A stretch of 9,873 nt of DNA from Dehalococcoidia bacterium (GTDB lineage Bacteria; Chloroflexota; Dehalococcoidia; Dehalococcoidales; DAOWLH01), in the NCBI GenBank assembly GCA_030643515.1, contig DAOWLH010000030.1, positions 1-9,873 of the forward strand, given 5' to 3'. Both the position numbers and the translations under genes were made by a program. Below the pieces are notes generated by a model. That model saw only the letters and a program-made list of their open reading frames with translations. It searched no databases and was not told the origin of the DNA. This document shows positions 1 to 5,902 of the stretch, in pieces. Positions within the stretch are counted from its first letter, which is position 1. Each line of letters opens with the position of its first letter.

Positions 1-991
1 CAGCCACACGGTGGCCATCTTCAAACACGGTATTCGCCAGCTTTTGCCGCCCGGGGTGGAGATGATGTCCGGGCCCGGGTGCCCGGTGTGCGTTACCGAT
101 AACGCCGATATAGATAAGGCCATTGCCCTTGCCGGGCTGCCGGATGTTATTCTGTGCAGCTTCGGCGATATGCTAAAAGTTCCCGGCAGCAACTCAAGCC
201 TGCAGCAGGCCAGGGCCGAGGGGGCTGATGTCCGTATCGTCTATTCCACCATGGATGCCCTGGAAATCGCCCGCCGGAACCCGGAGAAAGGGGTTATCTT
301 CCTCGGCGTCGGTTTTGAGACCACCATACCGACTATCGCCGCCTCGGTGCTTGCAGCTGAAGCCGGGGCGATTGATAACTACCATGTCTTTTCACTGGGC
401 AAGCTGTGCCCGCCGGTAATGAAGGCGCTGCTGGACGCCGGGGAGGTAAAGATAGACGGCATCATCTGCCCGGGGCATGTCAGCGCCATAATAGGCTCAC
501 GGCCTTATGAGTTTATCCCTCGTGATTACGGCATCGCCTGTGTCGTCTCCGGCTTTGAGCCTGTGGACATCCTGCTGGCCGTCGATATGCTGATTGCCCA
601 GATAGAAGCGGGCCTGCCCGCCGTGGAGATTGCCTACCGGCGAGGTGTGACCCCAGAGGGCAACCAGCGGGCGCAGCAACTGATGGAGCAGGTCTTCGAC
701 CGCTGCCCGGCACGGTGGCGAGGGGTTGGAGAAGTACCCCAGAGCGGGCTCAGGCTGAAAGATAAATACCGGCGCTTCGATGCCGAGCTTACCTTTCCGG
801 TCGAGCCGGGCCCTACCCGCGAGCCCAGGGGTTGCCGTTGTGGCGAGGTGCTGCGTGGAGTGGCCAGACCAACCGATTGCCGGCTCTTTCGGAGTGTCTG
901 CACTCCGGAGCGTCCGGTTGGTCCCTGCATGGTTTCCTACGAAGGTGTTTGCTCCAGTTACTACCTCTATGGAGACGATGGTGGAGAATAA
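1..991 (+). CDS. hypD: HypD, [NiFe] hydrogenase maturation iron-sulfur protein (5' end cut off)
   Basis: HypD works in the cytoplasm with HypC and HypE to assemble the Fe(CN)2CO group later inserted into [NiFe] hydrogenase large subunits. The frame is open from base 2 and the first residues (SHTVAIFKHGIR) already match the family interior, so the GTG at 11 is an internal Val codon and the true start lies upstream. About 329 residues are present; HypD is usually around 360-370. Visible motifs are SGPGCPVCVT (the CPVC redox motif at 80-91), GFETTIPT, GHVSAIIGSRPY and the Cys-rich C-terminus (CRCGEVLRG, CRLFRSVCTP, GPCMVS, EGVC; about 833-952), which holds the [4Fe-4S] cluster in known HypD proteins. 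The gene overlaps hypE by 14 bases, which implies translational coupling. hypC and hypF are not in the window; hypC would be expected just upstream. Confidence 0.96.
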   Translation, partial: SHTVAIFKHGIRQLLPPGVEMMSGPGCPVCVTDNADIDKAIALAGLPDVILCSFGDMLKVPGSNSSLQQARAEGADVRIVYSTMDALEIARRNPEKGVIFLGVGFETTIPTIAASVLAAEAGAIDNYHVFSLGKLCPPVMKALLDAGEVKIDGIICPGHVSAIIGSRPYEFIPRDYGIACVVSGFEPVDILLAVDMLIAQIEAGLPAVEIAYRRGVTPEGNQRAQQLMEQVFDRCPARWRGVGEVPQSGLRLKDKYRRFDAELTFPVEPGPTREPRGCRCGEVLRGVARPTDCRLFRSVCTPERPVGPCMVSYEGVCSSYYLYGDDGGE

Positions 992-1985
992 AATAATTCT
1001 GGCCCACGGCAGCGGCGGCAAACTGAGCCATGAACTGGTAAAAAATACCTTCCTCTCTCGGCTGGACAACCCCTGGCTGGCCAAGCTTGATGACTCGGCG
1101 GTGGTGGACATCAAGGGAAAAGTAGCCTTTACCACCGACAGCTATGTGGTCAGCCCCATCTTCTTTCCCGGTGGAGATATCGGCCGGCTGGCGGTGTGCG
1201 GAACGGTAAACGACCTGTCCATGAGCGGTGCCCGACCGCTATACCTCAGCCTGTCACTCATTATCGAGGAGGGCCTGCCCCTGGCCGACCTGGAGACAAT
1301 AGTTATCTCTATCCAGAAGACAGCCGACGAGGCCGGTGTAAAGGTAGTCGCCGGTGACACCAAAGTGGTCCAACACGGTACTGCCGATAAGCTGTTTATC
1401 AACACCTCGGGGATAGGCGTTATCGCGGAGGGAGTAAGTATCTCCGGAGCCAACGCCCGGCCCGGTGATGCCATCATTATCAACGGCCCCATCGGCGACC
1501 ACGGCATCGCCGTAATGAGCCAGCGAGAAGGGCTCAAGTTTCACAGCCGGCTTGAGAGCGACTGTGCTCCGCTAAACGAACTGGCAGCCAGCATGCTGGC
1601 TGCCAGCCGGGATATTCACTGCCTGCGCGACCCTACCCGTGGCGGTCTGGCGACCACTCTTAACGAGCTTGCCGGCCAGTCGGAGGTGGGCATGGAAATA
1701 TACGAAAAGAACGTCCCTATCCGTCCGGCAGTGCGCGCAGTGTGCGAAATCCTAGGCCTCGACCCGCTCCACGTCGCCAATGAGGGCAAGCTTATAGCCG
1801 TTGTTCCCGCCGGTGATACCGAGCGGGTGCTGGCAACGATGAAGAGAAACCGTTATGGTGCCGAGTCGGCCATCATCGGTCAGGTTACAACAGAGCACCC
1901 CGGCCGGGTGGTGATGAAGACCAGGCTGGACACCTCAAGAATCCTCAGTATGCTGGTTGGTGACCTCTTACCCAGGATATGCTAG
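978..1985 (+). CDS. hypE: HypE, carbamoyl dehydratase for hydrogenase cyanide ligand synthesis
   Basis: HypE accepts a carbamoyl group from HypF on its C-terminal Cys, dehydrates it with ATP to a thiocyanate, and passes cyanide to the HypC-HypD iron complex. From ATG 978 it is 335 residues, close to the family norm. It shows AHGSGGK (residues 9-15), LDDSAVV (37-43), the ATP-binding AIR-synthase-like region with VVAGDTKVV (123-131), LRDPTRGGLATT (216-227) and the diagnostic C-terminal tail PRIC (C335 is the carbamoyl acceptor). Start choice: ATG 969, ATG 978 and GTG 981 are all in frame. A GGAG at 971-974 sits 3 bases before 978 and 6 before 981, so GTG 981 is possible; conserved sequence begins at about residue 4 either way. 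The start lies inside the hypD end. A 26-bp perfect palindrome lies within the gene (see findings). This is probably the last gene of its hyp operon, since the next gene faces it. Confidence 0.96.
   Translation: MVENKIILAHGSGGKLSHELVKNTFLSRLDNPWLAKLDDSAVVDIKGKVAFTTDSYVVSPIFFPGGDIGRLAVCGTVNDLSMSGARPLYLSLSLIIEEGLPLADLETIVISIQKTADEAGVKVVAGDTKVVQHGTADKLFINTSGIGVIAEGVSISGANARPGDAIIINGPIGDHGIAVMSQREGLKFHSRLESDCAPLNELAASMLAASRDIHCLRDPTRGGLATTLNELAGQSEVGMEIYEKNVPIRPAVRAVCEILGLDPLHVANEGKLIAVVPAGDTERVLATMKRNRYGAESAIIGQVTTEHPGRVVMKTRLDTSRILSMLVGDLLPRIC
1581..1606. repeat. 26-bp perfect palindrome inside hypE
   Basis: CTGGCAGCCAGC (1581-1592), AT, GCTGGCTGCCAG (1595-1606) is a perfect 26-bp dyad. In the mRNA it could form an 11- or 12-pair GC-rich hairpin with a very small loop. 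It encodes residues 202-210, the internally repetitive LAASMLAAS just before the conserved LRDPTRGG motif. Ala/Leu/Ser codon preference may explain part of the symmetry. Confidence 0.75.
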
Positions 1986-2045
1986 CAGCCATTAGGTGCT
2001 TGACGGATAGCCCGTGGTGGACTCTGGCACGGCAGACATTACCCG

Positions 2046-2078
2046 GGAGGATGCCCCTGTTATCACCCGCCATCCTCC
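2046..2078. repeat. Inverted repeat between convergent hypE and VOC gene, possible terminator
   Basis: GGAGGATG (2046-2053) is perfectly complementary to CATCCTCC (2071-2078), with a 17-base loop. The stem can be lengthened by three further pairs (2043-2045 with 2081-2083) across a two-base bulge. It lies 60 bases after the hypE stop and about 95 bases beyond the VOC gene end, where a bidirectional transcription stop would be useful. There is no T-tract on either side, so a classic Rho-independent terminator is not shown. The rest of 1986-2172 holds no gene that I can support. Confidence 0.4.
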
Positions 2079-2172
2079 ACCGGAATTGAATCCTCGCCAG
2101 TTTATGTCAACTACTAAATGGTGCTGCTGTAATACGGCCTGGTTAATAAGCCATGCCCACCCACCGGTGAGT

Positions 2173-2553
2173 TTACATGTTGCCTATGCCCAGAATATTG
2201 CCCTCGGTGTCCTTGAAGAAGGCTATTTGCATATCGCCCATGGAGGCAATGCTGTTGACGGTCTTGAGCCCCATCCCCGGGATGTCATATTCTTCAAACA
2301 CCACCCCTTTCGCCTTAAGCTCATCAACTGCTGCTGCCACGTCTTCTACGGTAAAGGAAGCTACCGTGTGGTCAGCTTTGGTGGCACCACGCTGGTAGAT
2401 GTAGACCGTGGTCCCCTCACCCGCCTGGAGAACGGCTCCCGGTGACGGGTCTTCCTGTACCACCTTGAGACCCAGTGTCTCCACATAGAATTTTTTAGCC
2501 CGGCTCAGGTCTACCGCCGGCAGGGCCGGATGTATTGGTGCGTTGGTCAGCAT
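2173..2553 (-). CDS. VOC-superfamily (glyoxalase/bleomycin-resistance fold) protein
   Basis: A 126-residue protein with one vicinal-oxygen-chelate domain. The N-terminal beta-alpha unit reads ALPAVDLSRAKKFYVETLGL (residues 10-29) and the second half has HTVASFTVEDVAAAVDELKA (62-81) and FKDTEGNILGI (113-123). H62 and E117 sit where VOC metal ligands usually fall, and H8 is a possible third; a dimer would complete the active sites. The family covers isomerases, dioxygenases, thiol transferases and resistance proteins, so the substrate cannot be named. The start is secure: on the minus strand an AGGAGGT (plus-strand 2561-2567) precedes the ATG by 7 bases. The gene stands alone, convergent with hypE and divergent from the membrane-protein/PAP2 pair, and has its own candidate promoter. 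Long plus-strand open frames over this gene are shadows. Confidence 0.9.
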   Translation of the reverse strand: MLTNAPIHPALPAVDLSRAKKFYVETLGLKVVQEDPSPGAVLQAGEGTTVYIYQRGATKADHTVASFTVEDVAAAVDELKAKGVVFEEYDIPGMGLKTVNSIASMGDMQIAFFKDTEGNILGIGNM

Positions 2554-2592
2554 TTTCTTTACCTCCTACAGTAGAGTTTTTCCCTAATACCA

Positions 2593-2601
2593 ATTATGGC
2601 A
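2593..2601 (-). promoter_or_regulatory. Candidate extended -10 promoter for the VOC gene
   Basis: Read on the minus strand, TGcCATAAT gives a TGn-extended -10 with five of six consensus bases (CATAAT, plus-strand 2593-2598). No good -35 is seen at 16-18 bases upstream, which extended -10 promoters can tolerate. Transcription would start near 2586, leaving a leader of about 33 bases that contains the strong Shine-Dalgarno at 2561-2567. Confidence 0.4.
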
Positions 2602-2644
2602 AGCCTGAATAAAGAAGTTATAAAATCCGGTGGTAAAAAGTTAC

Positions 2645-2658
2645 ATTGTTATAACAAT
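2645..2658. promoter_or_regulatory. Perfect 14-bp palindrome, possible operator
   Basis: ATTGTTATAACAAT is a perfect dyad with no spacer. It lies in the divergent region, about 45 bases upstream of the candidate VOC promoter and about 40 bases upstream of the -35 box of the rightward promoter. Its size and AT-rich symmetry suit a dimeric helix-turn-helix repressor such as a MarR- or GntR-type protein, but no regulator gene is adjacent and I cannot assign the site to a family. Confidence 0.45.
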
Positions 2659-2699
2659 TCCGGCCACCAAGCCCACGACCTCTGGCAGGAAAGGCCTGC

Positions 2700-2728
2700 T
2701 TGGCTTTATGCCCCTGCCCTGATATAAT
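2700..2728 (+). promoter_or_regulatory. Strong sigma-70-type extended -10 promoter for the membrane protein/PAP2 pair
   Basis: A -35 box TTGGCT (2700-2705, four of six consensus bases) is followed by a 17-base spacer and a perfect TATAAT (2723-2728), preceded by TGa, giving an extended -10. Transcription would begin near 2735, about 100 bases before the first gene. This is the best promoter match in the window. Confidence 0.7.
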
Positions 2729-2735
2729 GCAACAC

Positions 2736-2755
2736 GGCGAGGGATACCCCTTGCC
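2736..2755 (+). other. Predicted RNA hairpin at the 5' end of the leader
   Basis: GGCGAGGG (2736-2743) pairs with CCCTTGCC (2748-2755), including one G-U pair, closing an ATAC tetraloop (2744-2747). The stem would begin within a base or two of the predicted transcription start. A 5'-terminal hairpin of this kind often protects mRNA from 5'-dependent decay. A second, shorter hairpin, CCGCC (2798-2802) with GGCGG (2808-2812), lies nearer the start codon. No recognised riboswitch class was seen in the leader. Confidence 0.45.
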
Positions 2756-2833
2756 AATTGAGCCACAGCGCGAACTAGAAATCTCACCAACCGGGCACCG
2801 CCCAGAAGGCGGCCTGGCGATAGCAGAACAGCA

Positions 2834-3226
2834 ATGGATAAGCTTGCCGCAGAATACTTTTACCTGGTAGCCATAGCCGCAATAGGGGCGATTCAGGCCG
2901 CAGCAGCCTATAATGGGCTCAACGGCATCTCATTTTTCCGGCAAAAAGTATTCAACTACCTCTTTGCCCTGCTAACTGTTGGGGCTACCCTGGCTCGCCT
3001 CTTCACCTGGAACCAGAGAAACCCCGTCGGTATAATTGAAGGCGCCCAACAGTTCTCCTTCTTCATGCTGGCCCTTGTTGTCGCCATCGCCTTTACACTG
3101 GCAGTGTCATCACTGCTCAGGCACTCCGCTCTTCAAGGGAACCATCCCCAGCACAACGGTCTTGAAGCTTTGAGGGAAATCACCTTTTTCCAGGCACTCT
3201 GGCGGAGGTATATCCACAAACAATGA
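2834..3226 (+). CDS. Uncharacterised three-helix membrane protein
   Basis: I do not recognise this family. The 130-residue product has three likely transmembrane helices at about residues 8-29 (LVAIAAIGAIQAAAAY), 40-57 and 73-95, short polar loops (FTWNQRNPVG at 57-66), and a basic, His-containing C-terminal tail (about 96-130) ending ALWRRYIHKQ. There is no obvious signal-peptide cleavage site, catalytic motif or metal cluster. The upstream frame is closed by a TGA at 2759-2761 and has no other start codon, so ATG 2834 is secure, although no good Shine-Dalgarno precedes it. Its stop overlaps the PAP2 start (ATGA at 3223-3226), so the two are made together. A partner or membrane-anchoring role for the phosphatase is an inference from this coupling only. 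Confidence 0.82.
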   Translation: MDKLAAEYFYLVAIAAIGAIQAAAAYNGLNGISFFRQKVFNYLFALLTVGATLARLFTWNQRNPVGIIEGAQQFSFFMLALVVAIAFTLAVSSLLRHSALQGNHPQHNGLEALREITFFQALWRRYIHKQ

Positions 3227-3804
3227 TAACCTTCGACCAAAACCTTTTCCTGTGGATTAACGGCCTGGCCGGCAAGTTTCCCCCTGCTGATTGGCTGTTA
3301 CGGGGAATAGCCAATGACTACCTGGCTATTGTAAGCGCCTCCCTTGTCCTGCTGGTCCTCTGGCTGTGGGGCAGCCAGGCCGGCCAGCGAGAGAAAAATC
3401 AGAAAGCAGTGGTCACAGCCGCCTTGAGTTTGGGTATAAGCCAGGGGTTCGTCAATCTGAGCAACTCATTCTTTGTCCGCACCCGCCCCTTCAGCGAGCT
3501 GGATGCCAACGTGCTTTTCTACCAGCCGACTGACTCTTCCTTCCCGTCAAACTCGGCGGCAATTGTCTTTGCCGTTGCCTTCGCCATACTGCTGTTCAAC
3601 AGGAGAGTGGGGATTTATTTGCTTATACTGGCCTGTCTGCACGGTTTCTCCCGGATATATGTCGGCATACACTACCCGCTGGATATTGTGGGCGGAGCAG
3701 CCTTCGGAGGATTCACTGCCCTCCTCTCCTACGGCATGATACGGCTGGGGGCGCCCTTGCTTGCTTACCTAATGGCTCTGGCTCGCAAGTTATACCTGGC
3801 CTGA
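3223..3804 (+). CDS. PAP2-family membrane phosphatase with atypical active site
   Basis: Integral membrane protein of the PAP2 (lipid phosphate phosphatase) superfamily, whose members remove phosphate from lipids such as undecaprenyl diphosphate or phosphatidic acid at the outer face of the membrane. It is 193 residues with about five or six hydrophobic helices. Motif 3 is intact: SRIYVGIHYPLD (S143, R144, nucleophile H150, D154). Motif 1, normally KX6RP, reads NSFFVRTRP, so the Lys is N81 while R88-P89 remain. Motif 2, normally PSGH, reads PSNS (108-111), with Ser111 in place of the His that assists leaving-group protonation. The flanking pattern (SFPSNSAA before a helix) fixes the alignment. 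The gene may be catalytically altered, or a subfamily using other residues. Its start overlaps the preceding membrane-protein gene, and a terminator follows immediately. I give no gene symbol because the substrate is unknown. Confidence 0.9.
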   Translation: MITFDQNLFLWINGLAGKFPPADWLLRGIANDYLAIVSASLVLLVLWLWGSQAGQREKNQKAVVTAALSLGISQGFVNLSNSFFVRTRPFSELDANVLFYQPTDSSFPSNSAAIVFAVAFAILLFNRRVGIYLLILACLHGFSRIYVGIHYPLDIVGGAAFGGFTALLSYGMIRLGAPLLAYLMALARKLYLA

Positions 3805-3829
3805 AGGAAAACGGCCAATCCTTCTTTTT
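3803..3829 (+). terminator. Candidate Rho-independent terminator after the PAP2 gene
   Basis: GAAGGA (3803-3808) pairs with TCCTTC (3819-3824), closing a 10-base loop that contains a GGCC, and is followed directly by TTTTT (3825-3829). The stem is only six pairs, so strength is moderate. It starts inside the PAP2 stop codon, and the end of its T-tract is the start of the -35 box of the argJ promoter. Confidence 0.5.
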
Positions 3830-3856
3830 GCCCCAGCCAGGCTTCTATGATATAGT
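3828..3856 (+). promoter_or_regulatory. Extended -10 promoter for argJ, predicting a leaderless mRNA
   Basis: TTGCCC (3828-3833, four of six consensus) is followed by a 17-base spacer and TATAGT (3851-3856, five of six), with TGa directly before it. The expected start of transcription, about 7 bases beyond the -10, falls at about 3863, only some 3 bases before the argJ ATG at 3866. There is no Shine-Dalgarno in the gap. No ARG-box-like AT-rich palindrome is visible. Confidence 0.6.
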
Positions 3857-3865
3857 TTAACAGCT

Positions 3866-5071
3866 ATGCCAGCCGAGATTGAGTTGTTACCACAAGGGAC
3901 GGTAACTTCCGCCGCTGGCTTTAAAGCCGGTGCCACCTTCGCCGGTATCAACAAGAGCGCCGGCAATAAACCAGACCTGGGTATTCTCTTTTCCGAGTCT
4001 GCCTGCGCTGCTGCCGGGCTCTTTACCACCAATCAGATAAAGGCAGCGCCGGTAAGGTTGTGCCAGCAGAAGCTACCCGGCAACCGAATGAGAGCGGTAG
4101 TAGCCAACAGTGGCTGCGCCAACGCTGCCACCGGCAAACAGGGGCAAGATGACGCCGCGGCTATGTCCACCCTGGCTGCCAGGCACCTGGGTATAACAGC
4201 GGAAGATGTCCTGGTGGCCAGCACCGGCATCATCGGGGAGCGGTTGCCCATGGCACTGGTAGAAAAGGGCATAAAAGATATCAACCTGTCCGGTGACGGT
4301 GGCCACCAGCTGGCGGAGGCGATAATGACCACCGATACCATACCCAAGGAGGTAGCTGTTGCCGCCGGAGGCTTTGTCGTTGGCGGCGTTGCCAAGGGCT
4401 CGGGGATGATTCATCCACAGCTGGGCACCCTGCTCTGCTTCCTCTCCACCGACGCCAGGGTGAGCCCGGGACTGCTGTCTTCGGCACTGCGGAAGGCGGT
4501 GGATGTCTCCCTCAACATGGTATCCATCGACGGCGATATCAGCCCCAACGACACCGTGCTGATAATGGCTAACGGACTGAGCGGAAGCAAACCAATCAAC
4601 CCCGGCACGGAGCAGCAGTCCCTATTCCAGCAGGCTCTGGACCAGGTTTGCATCCATCTGGCCAGGGCCATCGCCAGCGACGGCGAGGGTGCCAGCAAGC
4701 TTATCGAGGTCACCGTGCGCCAAGCAGCCAGCATCGACCAGGCCAGGCTGGCCGCCAGAGCCATTGTCAGCTCGCCGCTGGTGAAGGCGGCAGTGCACGG
4801 CAATGACCCCAACTGGGGCAGAATTATCGCCGCCGCCGGACGGAGCGGCGCCGATATGGTAGAATCAAGGCTCGGCCTTTCCATCGGCGGCCTCTGTCTG
4901 GTAAAGGCAGGAGTTGCCGTACCCTTTGACAAAGATGGCGTTATCATCGCCATGGGCGATAGCAGGGTGACTATAGAGCTTGAACTAAACATGGGCGAGG
5001 CAACAGCAACAGCCTGGGGTTGTGACCTGTCGGCGGAGTACGTGGCTATCAACAGCAGCTACAGCAGCTGA
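3866..5071 (+). CDS. argJ: ArgJ, glutamate N-acetyltransferase / amino-acid acetyltransferase
   Basis: Cytoplasmic enzyme of cyclic arginine synthesis. It moves the acetyl group from N-acetylornithine to glutamate, recycling acetate; some family members also use acetyl-CoA, which the sequence alone does not settle. The 401 residues match the family. Visible features are GINKSAGNKPDLG (28-40), VVANSGCANAATG (78-90), STGIIGERLP (119-128), TTDTIPKE (155-162), KGSGMIHP (177-184), LSTDA (193-197) and NDPNWGRIIAAAGRSG near the C-terminus. ArgJ is made as a precursor that cuts itself before a conserved Thr, which becomes the nucleophile. Here that Thr is T188 in QLGTLL, preceded by Gly instead of the usual Ala of the MATML motif. 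It is first in the arg cluster and appears to be translated from a leaderless or nearly leaderless mRNA. It is 18 bases from argB. Confidence 0.96.
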   Translation: MPAEIELLPQGTVTSAAGFKAGATFAGINKSAGNKPDLGILFSESACAAAGLFTTNQIKAAPVRLCQQKLPGNRMRAVVANSGCANAATGKQGQDDAAAMSTLAARHLGITAEDVLVASTGIIGERLPMALVEKGIKDINLSGDGGHQLAEAIMTTDTIPKEVAVAAGGFVVGGVAKGSGMIHPQLGTLLCFLSTDARVSPGLLSSALRKAVDVSLNMVSIDGDISPNDTVLIMANGLSGSKPINPGTEQQSLFQQALDQVCIHLARAIASDGEGASKLIEVTVRQAASIDQARLAARAIVSSPLVKAAVHGNDPNWGRIIAAAGRSGADMVESRLGLSIGGLCLVKAGVAVPFDKDGVIIAMGDSRVTIELELNMGEATATAWGCDLSAEYVAINSSYSS

Positions 5072-5089
5072 CTCCTTTCGGAGATATAG

Positions 5090-5902
5090 TTGAGCAGTAA
5101 GTTACAGAACCATATCGTCGTTAAGCTTGGTGGTTCCATATTTGATACCAGGGATACCACCATTGAGGACGTCGTCTGCCTGCAGAAGCAGGGACGACCC
5201 CTGGTGCTGGTCCACGGCGGTGCCAACATGGTCACCAGGTGGCTGGAGCGGCAGGACACAACCACCCAGTTCTTCGAAGGTGAGCGCATCACCGATAAAG
5301 CGGCGCTGGAAATGGTGACCGCAGTGCTGGCCGGGCTGGTCAACAAAGAGATTACCGCTGCCATAATCGCCGCCGGCGGTCAGGCAGTAGGTATCAGCGG
5401 TGTGGACGGCGCCCTCATCCAGGCTAGAATAAGAAACCAGAAAATGGGCTATACCGGCAATGTCGTCAGGGTAAACCAGACCCCGATAGCAACCCTGCTG
5501 GATGCCGGTTTCATCCCGGTGGTGGCCCCGGTCAGCCTCTACTCTGTTGATCGTCCGGCAGGAGCGCCGCTTCTGCTGAACGTTAACGGCGATACCGTGG
5601 CCGGTGAAATCGCCGCCGCCACCGGCGCCGAAAAGCTTGTCCTTCTAACCGATGTCAACGGCATCCGCAACGGGGCAGGCGAGCTTGTGCCGGCGCTATC
5701 GCCCGCCGAAGCCCGGGCCCTGCTTGACTCCGGCGTGGCGCAAGCGGGAATGATTCCCAAGATAAGGGCCTGCCTGAGAGCCATCAGCGGTACTTCAACC
5801 ACCTGTATCATCGTTAACGGCAGGCAGTCCCATGCCCTGCTCCGAGCAGTGGAGGCCGGGGACTGCGGCACCAGCATCGAACCCGCAGGAGAGGTAACAT
5901 GA
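5090..5902 (+). CDS. argB: ArgB, acetylglutamate kinase
   Basis: Phosphorylates N-acetylglutamate with ATP, the second step of arginine synthesis and often the feedback-controlled one. It is an amino-acid-kinase fold protein of 270 residues. Visible features are VVKLGGS (residues 10-16, catalytic K12), LVHGGANMV (40-48), ERITD (65-69), LVNKEIT (83-89), GISGVDG (101-107), NVNGDTVAGEIAA (164-176; N164 and D168 match key substrate and catalytic positions) and GMIPK (220-224; K224). The usual HGGG nucleotide loop reads HGGA. The start is a TTG at 5090, supported by a GGAG at 5080-5083 six bases upstream; no ATG or GTG lies between it and the conserved core. LysZ-type kinases are similar, but the neighbours argue for ArgB. 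It overlaps argD by ATGA. Confidence 0.95.
   Translation: MSSKLQNHIVVKLGGSIFDTRDTTIEDVVCLQKQGRPLVLVHGGANMVTRWLERQDTTTQFFEGERITDKAALEMVTAVLAGLVNKEITAAIIAAGGQAVGISGVDGALIQARIRNQKMGYTGNVVRVNQTPIATLLDAGFIPVVAPVSLYSVDRPAGAPLLLNVNGDTVAGEIAAATGAEKLVLLTDVNGIRNGAGELVPALSPAEARALLDSGVAQAGMIPKIRACLRAISGTSTTCIIVNGRQSHALLRAVEAGDCGTSIEPAGEVT

Noticed and set aside
198..210. GCCTGC-A-GCAGGC inverted repeat in hypD
   Set aside because: Short, inside a conserved coding region and explained by ordinary codon choice.
780..977. Extending hypE upstream to the ATG at 780
   Set aside because: The extra residues lie over the conserved Cys-rich end of HypD in another frame and do not resemble HypE, which normally begins just before the HGSGG motif.
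497..1135. 212-codon minus-strand open frame across hypD and hypE
   Set aside because: It lies opposite two well-identified genes, has a low-complexity Ser/Pro/Arg-rich product and no conserved motif.
2105..2110. Perfect TTGACA on the minus strand as a promoter
   Set aside because: The hexamer 17 bases downstream is AATTCC, not a -10, and no gene follows on that strand except the end of hypE in antisense.
2014..2445. 143-codon plus-strand open frame from a GTG
   Set aside because: Most of it is antisense to the VOC gene, which has a strong Shine-Dalgarno and clear family motifs; the rest resembles nothing known.
2667..2703. CCAAGC...GCTTGG inverted repeat spanning the region before the rightward promoter
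   Set aside because: Only six pairs with a 25-base loop; easily due to chance, although its right arm touches the -35 box.
3805..3865. ArgR-type operator before argJ
   Set aside because: No AT-rich ARG-box-like palindrome is present in the short gap.
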